Source: Rhizobium sp. BK316 (GTDB lineage: Bacteria; Pseudomonadota; Alphaproteobacteria; Rhizobiales; Rhizobiaceae). From it: 64,000 nt of DNA. The translations under genes and the position numbers were made by a program. Below are positions 43,759 to 51,799 of this stretch, piece by piece. Where the stretch lies: contig NZ_JACHZR010000001.1 of NCBI RefSeq assembly GCF_014193695.1, positions 1,153,309 through 1,217,308 of the forward strand, given 5' to 3'. How positions within the stretch are numbered: the first letter of the stretch is position 1; each line of letters begins with the position of its first letter. The notes below the pieces were generated by a model. It saw only the letters and a program-made list of their open reading frames with translations. It was not told the DNA's origin and ran no database searches.

Positions 43759-44754
43759 ATGTCCGATACATTCCAGGCAATGGTCATCGACATGGCCGAT
43801 GGCAAGCCGCAGGCTGGCTTCAGCCAGCTTTCACTCTCCGATCTGCCGGATCATGATGTTCTCGTCGAGGTTCACTATTCGACCGTCAATTACAAGGATG
43901 GTCTGGCCCTGACCGGCAAAGGACGGATAGCCCGGCGTACTCCCATGGTCGGAGGTATCGACCTTGCCGGAATCGTGGTTGAATCCCGATCGGACAAATG
44001 GGCGCCCGGCGACAAGGTCATCGTCAACGGCTGGGGTCTGTCTGAAACAGAATGGGGCGGATATTCGCGATTTCAGCGCCTGAAAGCGGAATGGCTGATC
44101 GCGCTGCCCGAAACCTTCAGCCTTTCGCAGGCAATGGCAATTGGAACGGCCGGCTACACAGCGGCGCTTTGTGTCAATGCACTTGAGGATTGGGGCACGA
44201 TCGCCAACGATGATCGCGAAATTCTCGTGACCGGTGCGGCGGGCGGTGTCGGCTCGGTCGCGATCAGTCTGCTTGCGGACAAGGGTTACAAAGTAACCGC
44301 ATCGACCGGCCGCCCGGAAACGCGGGACTATCTCGGATCGCTCGGCGCGAGCGATTTCGTTGACCGGGCATCGCTTTCAGAAAAGGGCAGCCCTCTACAA
44401 AAGGAGCGTTGGGCCGGCGTGGTTGATTCCGTCGGCTCGACGACGCTCGCAAACGCACTTTCACAGACCGTCTACGGCGGGGCGGTTGCTGCCTGCGGCC
44501 TTGCGGCAGGCGCAGACCTGCCGGCAACGGTTCTCCCGCATATCCTGCGCGGCGTGACACTGCTTGGCATTGATTCCGTTATGGCACCGATGCCCAAACG
44601 GATCCGTGCATGGCAGACCCTGGCCGAACATCTGAAAACAGAAAGGATCGGGACATTGGCGAGGATCGAGCCCTTCTCCGAGCTTCCGAGCCTCGCTCAG
44701 GATATCGTGGAGGGCAAAATCAGGGGGCGTGTTGTGGTGGAAATCGCACCGTAA
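43759..44754 (+). CDS. AcuI/YhdH-type quinone oxidoreductase (acryloyl-CoA reductase-like)
   Basis: A 331-residue zinc-independent medium-chain dehydrogenase/reductase. The family features are NYKDGLALTGKGRIARRTPMVGGIDLAG (residues 44-75) and the NADPH-binding loop VTGAAGGVGSVAISLL (near residue 155). YhdH/AcuI enzymes reduce acryloyl-CoA to propionyl-CoA with NADPH and so detoxify reactive enoyl-CoA. A role beside an enoyl-CoA hydratase is logical. GGGGG lies about 6 nt before the ATG, 40 nt after the GntR stop. Confidence 0.88.
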   Translation: MSDTFQAMVIDMADGKPQAGFSQLSLSDLPDHDVLVEVHYSTVNYKDGLALTGKGRIARRTPMVGGIDLAGIVVESRSDKWAPGDKVIVNGWGLSETEWGGYSRFQRLKAEWLIALPETFSLSQAMAIGTAGYTAALCVNALEDWGTIANDDREILVTGAAGGVGSVAISLLADKGYKVTASTGRPETRDYLGSLGASDFVDRASLSEKGSPLQKERWAGVVDSVGSTTLANALSQTVYGGAVAACGLAAGADLPATVLPHILRGVTLLGIDSVMAPMPKRIRAWQTLAEHLKTERIGTLARIEPFSELPSLAQDIVEGKIRGRVVVEIAP

Positions 44755-45307
44755 GGCTGCTCCAGCGCCGATGACCACCGCTTCGCCGCCCGCTCGCTAC
44801 GGCGCTGTTGAGGGCGCGCTCGCGAGCGGCTTCGCTACCGCCGACCTACACCACCCGGCGGGACACGATCATGTCTCAGTGTGTGATCGATCAGGCGCCG
44901 TGCGATGTTCATTGATTTCACGGCTGGACAACACAGGCAACTCGGAAGCAGCACATCTTCGATCGTATCTCGGCCGCATTTTGTAACGGGCGCTGATCGC
45001 GCGTCTTCCTGTCAGCTTTGTCCATGCTGCCATCAATAATTCATGCTGGTAGTTCTTTGGAACCGCTGCGCTCGCGCTACCCATTTATCCCCGTCTCCGG
45101 CCACTGCTCTCGCAGCGGCGATGCTTGTCCTTTACGATCCTCACCCATATGCGAAACCCACGGGCCGTGGCCATTTGAACGTGGATACGACCTCCACACG
45201 ATCTCGACCGGCGCGAAGTTAGTGGATGCTCACAGGTCGTCTTCGCCAGACCGAATGCTGGCTGATGACGAATGTTGTCCATTAGGCGTACCGACAAGAG
45301 GTTTTTG
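44755..45307. other. Intergenic stretch without a recognisable gene
   Basis: Frames on both strands are short and show no known domain. The sequence composition and many stop codons suggest degraded DNA between the catabolic locus and the cell-envelope genes. No convincing terminator, promoter or repeat was found apart from possible signals just before 45308. Confidence 0.4.
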
Positions 45308-45652
45308 ATGCGACGGATAGTCATTCACGCGGTAGCACTTGCTTGCGCAGCTTTCATTGGAAAGCAAGCCGCACATGCAGGTTCTTATGCGGCCGCTGAA
45401 ATCAACATGTGGGCGGGTCCCAGTACTCGTTATCCCTTCATTGGCAGTTTGCCGGAAGGGACGTCCCTGCATGTGTTTGGTTGCACAAAAAGGTTCAGGT
45501 GGTGCGACGTGGAAGGGGGTGGACGTCGGGGATGGGTGTCGGCGGCCTACATTGATGTCGCGTACGATACGCGGCGCGTCCGCGTGCCCATGTACGTGCG
45601 TGACGTGGACGCGCCGATGGTGCCGACAATTTCTTTCAATATCAGTACCTAG
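45308..45652 (+). CDS. Signal-peptide SH3-domain protein with frameshifted C-terminus
   Basis: A 114-residue exported protein. Signal peptide MRRIVIHAVALACAAFIG...AHA is followed by a bacterial SH3 (SH3_3) domain, INMWAGPSTRYPFIGSLPEGTSLHVFGC...WCDVEGGGRRGWVSAAYID. The frame stops at 45652 after SFNIST. In the adjacent frame the coding sense continues (HYSSCDFYEDVDTWDDLDWETDAPPPGWEPDWDE up to 45758), an acidic Trp-rich tail like those seen at the end of related rhizobial SH3 proteins. The gene therefore seems to have lost its tail by a one-base indel near 45645-45660. Confidence 0.72.
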   Translation: MRRIVIHAVALACAAFIGKQAAHAGSYAAAEINMWAGPSTRYPFIGSLPEGTSLHVFGCTKRFRWCDVEGGGRRGWVSAAYIDVAYDTRRVRVPMYVRDVDAPMVPTISFNIST

Positions 45653-45817
45653 TCACTATTCGAGTTGTGACTTCTACGAAGACGTCGACACTTGGGACGA
45701 TCTCGATTGGGAAACCGACGCGCCGCCGCCAGGCTGGGAACCTGATTGGGACGAGTAAAACTCCAACCGGATTAATTTCGCACCTGCTTAAGGTGCCGTT
45801 ATCAGTGAGGGCAAGCC

Positions 45818-45949
45818 GTGTACGGGCGATACTCCATGCTCACCTGCGTCGTCTTCGCTGCCCTCACGCTCTTTCTTGTCAGGGCGACGGTCGCTTCGGA
45901 TGTCAACGAACATTTGCAAACGATAGTCCAGCAATCGTCAATCCCTTAA
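45818..45949 (+). CDS. Small secreted-type ORF, unknown
   Basis: A 43-codon frame from GTG 45818 (GAGG 6-7 nt upstream) or ATG 45836. The product begins with a hydrophobic stretch (MLTCVVFAALTLFLV) ending in a plausible signal-peptidase site and leaves about 20 residues (SDVNEHLQTIVQQSSIP). I do not recognise it. It lies just before the macA-like gene; whether it is expressed is uncertain. Confidence 0.35.
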   Translation: MYGRYSMLTCVVFAALTLFLVRATVASDVNEHLQTIVQQSSIP

Positions 45950-46022
45950 CGTCCGCCGAAAAAATGGCCCAGAAATTCGCAAAAAAAGCTTCCTACCCGT
46001 CACTATTACCCTCGCTGTTGCC

Positions 46023-47159
46023 GTGATCAGTTTTGCTTCTGCTCGCTCCCTCTTCAGCGGTCCGGACCAGCCACCCGAACTTTCCCAGCGGGTTGTTCTC
46101 GGTGCGATCGAAGAAACGGTCGTTGCCAGCGCGGTTCTGGAACCTGCACGTCTGGTCAATGTGGGCGCACAGGTTTCAGGTCAGCTCAAGGCGCTTCATG
46201 TGCAGCTTGGTAAAATGGTTCAGCAAGGCGATCTGATCGCCGAGGTGGATTCCACGCCGCAGACCAACGCGCTGCGTATCGCGAAAGCCGCGCTCGCCAA
46301 TGTGAAAGCGCAACGTCGCGCGCGCGGCATCCAGCTTCGTCAAGCCGAGCAAACTTATCACCGACAGCGTGCACTGAATGCACAAAATGCTGTGTCTTCT
46401 GCCGATATGGAGACTGCGGAGGCGGCCTTCAATACGCTTCAGGCAGAGGTAGAGGCGCTCGACGCTCAAATCTCGCAGGCTTCGGTCGAGGTTGAAAATG
46501 CCGAGGTAAATCTCGGCTATACAAAAGTCCGCGCACCGATGGATGGCACTGTGGTCGCTGTCGTAACAAAGGCCGGCCAGACCTTGAACGCCGTTCAGGC
46601 GGCACCGACGATCGTCGTTCTCGCGCAGCTTGATATGATGCGCGTCAAGGTTCAGATCTCGGAAACGGACATTGGACGTGTTCGCCCAGATCAGGACGTC
46701 CGCTTCACGATCATGGGGAATCCGAACGATCCGGTTTCAGCAAGGCTCGAGCAAATAGAGCCGGCGCCGACCACGATCGCGACGGATTCCGGATCGGGAA
46801 CAGGGACGTCTGCCACCCCGATCCAGGGCTCACAGGCTGTTTATTACAATGGCTTGTTCAGCACGCCCAACCCGGATGGCCGCTTACGCCCGATGATGAC
46901 TGCCTCCGTCAGGATCGTAGTGGGAAAAGCTGAAAAAGTGCCTCTGGTGCCGTGGCCAGCGTTGACCGCTCGTGACGCGCAAGGGCGCTATCGTGTGCGC
47001 CTACGTCTGCCTTCCGGCGACACTGTCGAACGGCTTGTGGTCGCGGGATTGACCGACAAGATCAACGCCCAGGTCATTGATGGCCTGTCGATTGGCGACG
47101 AGGTCATTATTCCAGCCGACGGTGAAGTTTCAACTGATTCCGACGTGGTGTCGATGTGA
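46023..47159 (+). CDS. macA: MacA-like periplasmic adaptor of an ABC efflux system
   Basis: A 378-residue HlyD/MacA-family membrane fusion protein. A lipoyl-like domain (LVNVGAQVSGQLKALHVQLGKMVQQGDLIAEVD) is followed by a coiled-coil hairpin (residues 85-150), the second lipoyl half (YTKVRAPMDGTVVAVVTKAGQTL) and a beta-barrel/MPD region. The frame starts at GTG 46023, in the middle of a hydrophobic segment. The sense continues upstream (RKKSFLPVTITLAVAVISF), but there is no start codon in that frame. An ATG at 45964 in another frame meets it at a run of seven A (45981-45987). Thus the inner-membrane anchor is only made if the frame shifts by -1. Confidence 0.8.
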   Translation: MISFASARSLFSGPDQPPELSQRVVLGAIEETVVASAVLEPARLVNVGAQVSGQLKALHVQLGKMVQQGDLIAEVDSTPQTNALRIAKAALANVKAQRRARGIQLRQAEQTYHRQRALNAQNAVSSADMETAEAAFNTLQAEVEALDAQISQASVEVENAEVNLGYTKVRAPMDGTVVAVVTKAGQTLNAVQAAPTIVVLAQLDMMRVKVQISETDIGRVRPDQDVRFTIMGNPNDPVSARLEQIEPAPTTIATDSGSGTGTSATPIQGSQAVYYNGLFSTPNPDGRLRPMMTASVRIVVGKAEKVPLVPWPALTARDAQGRYRVRLRLPSGDTVERLVVAGLTDKINAQVIDGLSIGDEVIIPADGEVSTDSDVVSM

Positions 47160-49105
47160 GCGCGCTGATACAGATCGAAAATGTCTCCCGAGTTTTTAAG
47201 GCAGGAGATGAAACGGTTACCGCGCTGGACGGCGTCAGCCTCTCCATAGAAGCCGGGGAGCTTGTGGCAATCGTCGGCGCCAGCGGCTCGGGTAAATCGA
47301 CGCTGATGAATATTCTCGGTTGTCTCGACCAACCGAGTTATGGCGAATATCGGGTCGGCGGGAAGAGCGTCTCGGGCCTGTCGGTCGATGAACTAGCCGC
47401 GCTGCGGCGGGAACATTTCGGCTTCATTTTTCAGCGCTACCATTTGCTTGGAACCTTGAGCGCGGCTGGGAACGTCGCCATGCCGGCGGTTTATGCCGGG
47501 CTGAATTCCAACGTCAGGCGTCAACGTGCAAAAGCGCTCCTTGGGCGCCTCGGCCTTGGTGAACGTCTCGACTATCGGCCGGGTCAGCTCTCGGGTGGCC
47601 AGCAGCAGCGGGTGTCCATCGCCCGCGCATTGATGAATGGTGGCGAAATCATCCTTGCCGACGAACCGACAGGAGCGCTCGATAGCGTCAACGGCGAAAC
47701 CGTTCTTGAGATCTTAAAGGAACTGCATGCCGACGGCCACACGATCATAATGGTGACCCATGACATGCAGGTGGCCGCAAACGCCGACCGAATTATCGAA
47801 ATACGCGATGGAAAGATTCTTTCAGATCGGCGCTTCAGAGAAAGACAGAACGGCACCGGCCCTCGTCCAGTCGATCGTAAGCAGCCGACCGGTCGGTTTG
47901 TCGGGTTCCAGCGTCGCCTGACGGATGCCGGGCCGATGGCACTTCGTTCCATGGCGGCGCACCGAATCCGAACTTTTCTCACTATGCTCGGGATCATCAT
48001 CGGCATTGCAGCGGTGGTTTGTGTCGTCGGCCTTGGTGAAGGCTCGCGGCGAAAGGTGCTGGCGCAGATGAGCGAATTGGGTGCCAGCACACTATCCATC
48101 TACCCGGGCCGCGACTGGGGTGACGAGCGTGCGGCGAACATTACTACGCTTGTGATTGCCGACGCAGAGGCGCTGTCAGCCCAATCCTATGTTAGCGGGG
48201 TAACTCCGCTCATATATGCTTCGGTACGGGCACGTTCCGATCACGCTTCGCTCAACGCCAACGTCAACGGCGTCGGTCTTGATTACTTCGAGATCAACGG
48301 CATGACCTTGATTGCCGGCAACGGCTTTTCGGCCGAAAGCGCCGCAGGGCGCCGCCTTCAGGCGGTGCTCGACGATCGCACCGCTGCCGCACTATTTCCC
48401 AATGGGCAAAAGCAGTTGGGGCGGACTGTCCTGCTTGATCGGATGCCGGCTATGGTCGTTGGCGTGGTGAAGCGGCCTAGGAGCGCGGCAGGCGACAAGA
48501 GTTTGCAGATCTATGTCCCACATACAAGCGTGGCGGGCCGGGTATCAGGAACGGCTGCAAGTCTCGGCGGACTGACCGTTCGCGTCGCTGATGGTGTCGA
48601 CACCGGTGTCGCTGAGCGCGCCATAGTGAGCCTGATGACCAGGCGACACGGGACGAAAGATTTCTTTGTCTTCAATAGCGACCAAATACGCAAGGCCATG
48701 GAGAAAACGTCGCGCACAATGGCACTTTTGATCTCCTGTGTCGCAGTGATTTCTCTAATAGTAGGAGGTATCGGTGTGATGAACATCATGCTCGTTTCTG
48801 TCACCGAACGAACGCGTGAGATCGGCTTACGCATGGCCGTCGGTGCCCGGCGTCTCGATATCATGTTGCAGTTTCTTATCGAAGCGGTGGCGATCTGCGT
48901 CGCAGGTTCGCTTATCGGTGCCGGGCTGGCATTCGTGATCGCTGCGGTCCTGGGCGGCGCTCAGGGAGAGATTCCGATGATCATATCGCTGAACTCGGTT
49001 CTGGGTTCCTCTGCAGTCGCCTTCCTTATCGGGTTGACCTTTGGCTTTTTGCCGGCCCGCAACGCCTCACGTCTCGATCCGGTCGACGCCCTTTCAAGAG
49101 AATGA
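47156..49105 (+). CDS. macB: MacB-like ABC efflux ATPase/permease
   Basis: A 649-residue MacB-type transporter. The N-terminal ATPase has Walker A GASGSGKST (41-49), signature LSGGQQQRVSIARAL and Walker B IILADEPTGALD. A linker leads to the first membrane helix (FLTMLGIIIGIAAVVCVVGLG, near residue 280). A large periplasmic domain follows, then three C-terminal helices with the FtsX motif GVMNIMLVSVTERTREIGLRMAVGAR. It starts with GTG overlapping the stop of the adaptor gene. MacAB exports macrolides, peptides or siderophores with an outer-membrane TolC, which is not encoded in the window. Confidence 0.9.
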   Translation: MSALIQIENVSRVFKAGDETVTALDGVSLSIEAGELVAIVGASGSGKSTLMNILGCLDQPSYGEYRVGGKSVSGLSVDELAALRREHFGFIFQRYHLLGTLSAAGNVAMPAVYAGLNSNVRRQRAKALLGRLGLGERLDYRPGQLSGGQQQRVSIARALMNGGEIILADEPTGALDSVNGETVLEILKELHADGHTIIMVTHDMQVAANADRIIEIRDGKILSDRRFRERQNGTGPRPVDRKQPTGRFVGFQRRLTDAGPMALRSMAAHRIRTFLTMLGIIIGIAAVVCVVGLGEGSRRKVLAQMSELGASTLSIYPGRDWGDERAANITTLVIADAEALSAQSYVSGVTPLIYASVRARSDHASLNANVNGVGLDYFEINGMTLIAGNGFSAESAAGRRLQAVLDDRTAAALFPNGQKQLGRTVLLDRMPAMVVGVVKRPRSAAGDKSLQIYVPHTSVAGRVSGTAASLGGLTVRVADGVDTGVAERAIVSLMTRRHGTKDFFVFNSDQIRKAMEKTSRTMALLISCVAVISLIVGGIGVMNIMLVSVTERTREIGLRMAVGARRLDIMLQFLIEAVAICVAGSLIGAGLAFVIAAVLGGAQGEIPMIISLNSVLGSSAVAFLIGLTFGFLPARNASRLDPVDALSRE

Positions 49106-49396
49106 GGAATGTTGAAAAATCTCCTTCCTTGGCGACGCCCGCTGTTTTGCGGACGACACAGATCTTTCGACGCCCTATGAACGGCCGGGCCTGAATTTAC
49201 GCGGACCTTTTTGAGTGCTGAAGTCAATCCGGCACTTGACCAGGTTTGATCCGAGAGATCGCTCCTAGGGAGCTTGAGGAAACCTGCGATTCCGCGATCG
49301 CCAGTGGCCAGCGGATCGCGGTAGCTGGTGCACGACTTCGAGCAGCGCCCTTTCATCGCCGTGAACGCTAAGTGAGCCCGTCATGCACGGGTCGAC

Positions 49397-51625
49397 TTAA
49401 GCATGCGCTTGCGACAGCCACGGTTGATCCTGCGCCCGTTCGGGGTTCTCGATGAGATGTGGTTTCAAAGCAGTTAAGTATTTGACGACGTGTTCGCGGT
49501 CCATCGGCTTGCTGAACAGATAACCTTGGAGTGTGGTACAGCCCATTTCCAGCAAGCACATTGCCTGTCTGTGGGTTTCCACACCTTCCGCGGTGACCTT
49601 CATTTTAAGCTTCTGCGCCAGATTGAGCACCAGGTCAACGATTGCGAGGCTCGATTCATCGTCAAGCATGGTATCGATAAAACTTTGGTCGATCTTGATG
49701 ATATCGACGGGCAGGCTCCGCAAATGTGTCAGTGACGCATAGCCCGTCCCGAAGTCATCGAGCGCTACAGCCAGACCTTTTTTCCGCAAACGCTGCAGCG
49801 TTGTTGCGACGGTGTCTTCCAAGCCCTGCAGGAAGACTGTTTCAGTTACTTCAAGTACCAGCTTGTCCAGCGGGATGCCGCGCGACGCAAACGCAGCAAC
49901 AATCCTCGTTTCCAGATCGCCCCTCATGAAGTCGGAGGCGCTGACATTCAGCCCGACCCGCCCGAAATCCAGCCCGCGGTCCATCCAGTTACGGATATCG
50001 GTCGCAACATGCTCCAGCATTCGCGTCGTGATGTGATGAGACACGCTCGAGTCCGTGAATGCCTCATGAAATTGCGCCGCCGACACGATTGAGCCGTCCG
50101 GGCGCTGCATTCTCACAAGCGCTTCAAACGCCCATACCTGACCGTCAGCACAACGAACGAGCGGCTGGTAGTGTGGCACCATCCGATGTTCCGTGAGTGC
50201 CTGTTCCACCTCCCGGACGATCTGAATGCGATGGGCGATCGTCGAACGCAGGCTGGGCTGATAGTGGATATAGCTGCCGCGCCGTGTTTCCTTGGCATGG
50301 TAGAGCGCAAAGTCCGCGTTTTGCGACAGTGTCGCCGCATCCATTTCACCTTCTGAAATCGCACCGCCCAAGGTTATCATCGGATTTATCGTCGACCCAC
50401 CGACCTCCAGCGGGCGGCCTATATATTCGATCAGATGTCGCGCCAGTGAACGCATGCCCCGCGCGTTTGCGGGTGCTTCCAGGATGACGCAGAACTCGTC
50501 ACCGCCGAGGCGAAATACCTTTCCACGCTTCCCGAGGCGCTCGTCCAGGCGTGACGCCACACCTTTCAACAGCAGGTCACCGGTTGCATGGCCGAGGGTG
50601 TCGTTGATTTGCTTCAAACGATCGACGTCGATCAGCAACAAACCGATGGAAGAGGCGTCCGCCGCTGCGAGTCTCTGCATATGCGCATTGTAGGCCGCCC
50701 GGTTTGCAAGGCCGGTAAGGGGATCGGCGTTTGCTGCCCGGAGCAGACGTTGCTCATAGCGCACTTTTTCGGAAACATCCTGAACGATGCCGAACAGACG
50801 TCTTGGCTCACCATGCAGGTTTTCGATATCGCTCACGACGCGAATCCATCGTTCCTCGCCTTCTGGCGTGACAATGCGATATTCTTTGTCAATGCCGGCG
50901 CCTGCGCCATTCAGGACGTCGCGGATCCTGCGCCTGACGCTGTCACGTTCTTCGGGAGCATAGCAGCCAATCACCTCCTCCGAAGTCATGCGTTTGCCGA
51001 TCGGCAATCCCACGGTGCGGTATATCTGATCCGACCAGACGATCGCACCGGTGCTAAGGTCCATCTCAAAACCACCGACCTTGGCAGAGCGCTCGGTTTG
51101 TTCGAACCGCGCCTGCTTCAACTCCAGTTCACGTTGCTGCTCCTTCAGCAGGCTTTGCTGACGATGCTCCCGGACAAGGCCCATGACGACGCTCGCCAAA
51201 CTATGGAGCTGTTCGAGATCCCGATCACTGAAGCGGCGGATCTTGGTGTCGAGGACACAAAAGCCGCCGTAACACGTCTCCCCTTCCGAAAGCGGAACCC
51301 CCGCATAGAACTGGACGGAACAGTCTCTGACGAAAGTGTTTCCGCAAAAACGGGAGTCTGTGCTGGCATCTTCAACGACGAGCGGAGAACCTGTTTCCAC
51401 GACGTAGCCGCAAAAAGAATGCTCGCGCGGCGCCTCTTTCAAAGGAAAGCCTTGCCGGGCCTTGAACCATTGCCGATGCTCATCGACAAACGAAACCAAC
51501 GCCATCGGCATATCGAACATGCTGCAGGCAAGACGTACGATAGCGTCGAATTCCGTCGTCGGCGGCGTATCGAGAATGCTTGCTTCGTAAAGAAGGTTCA
51601 GCCTCTCGTCTTCTGCCTGTGACAT
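49397..51625 (-). CDS. GAF-PAS-GGDEF-EAL cyclic-di-GMP signalling protein
   Basis: A 742-residue cytoplasmic protein. A GAF domain lies at about residues 20-160 (HSFCGYVVETGSPLVVEDAS), PAS/PAC at 185-295, GGDEF at 300-470 with intact RLGGDEF, and EAL at 485-725 with EALVR, the loop DDFGTGYASL and the late glutamate in AEGVETHRQ. Both the diguanylate cyclase and the phosphodiesterase motifs look complete, so the net activity cannot be told from sequence. No RxxD inhibitory site was found in the usual place upstream of GGDEF. The GAF type (free-methionine/TorS-like opening RLNLLYEASILDTPP) is frequent in alphaproteobacteria. Confidence 0.9.
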   Translation of the reverse strand: MSQAEDERLNLLYEASILDTPPTTEFDAIVRLACSMFDMPMALVSFVDEHRQWFKARQGFPLKEAPREHSFCGYVVETGSPLVVEDASTDSRFCGNTFVRDCSVQFYAGVPLSEGETCYGGFCVLDTKIRRFSDRDLEQLHSLASVVMGLVREHRQQSLLKEQQRELELKQARFEQTERSAKVGGFEMDLSTGAIVWSDQIYRTVGLPIGKRMTSEEVIGCYAPEERDSVRRRIRDVLNGAGAGIDKEYRIVTPEGEERWIRVVSDIENLHGEPRRLFGIVQDVSEKVRYEQRLLRAANADPLTGLANRAAYNAHMQRLAAADASSIGLLLIDVDRLKQINDTLGHATGDLLLKGVASRLDERLGKRGKVFRLGGDEFCVILEAPANARGMRSLARHLIEYIGRPLEVGGSTINPMITLGGAISEGEMDAATLSQNADFALYHAKETRRGSYIHYQPSLRSTIAHRIQIVREVEQALTEHRMVPHYQPLVRCADGQVWAFEALVRMQRPDGSIVSAAQFHEAFTDSSVSHHITTRMLEHVATDIRNWMDRGLDFGRVGLNVSASDFMRGDLETRIVAAFASRGIPLDKLVLEVTETVFLQGLEDTVATTLQRLRKKGLAVALDDFGTGYASLTHLRSLPVDIIKIDQSFIDTMLDDESSLAIVDLVLNLAQKLKMKVTAEGVETHRQAMCLLEMGCTTLQGYLFSKPMDREHVVKYLTALKPHLIENPERAQDQPWLSQAHA

Positions 51626-51799
51626 GTGACCTTACTCCTCGCAGTGCCGAGTGAGTGGGACCCTTCATGGATCGTAGAAGCGGACGAACTTGCCGCTGAC
51701 GGGGTGTAAAATTGCATTATCTCATGGCCGAATATCGCACCGGGACGTTCGTAGGCGCCTTGCCACGAGCTTTCATACCGATCCAATTTCCTGTGATGA

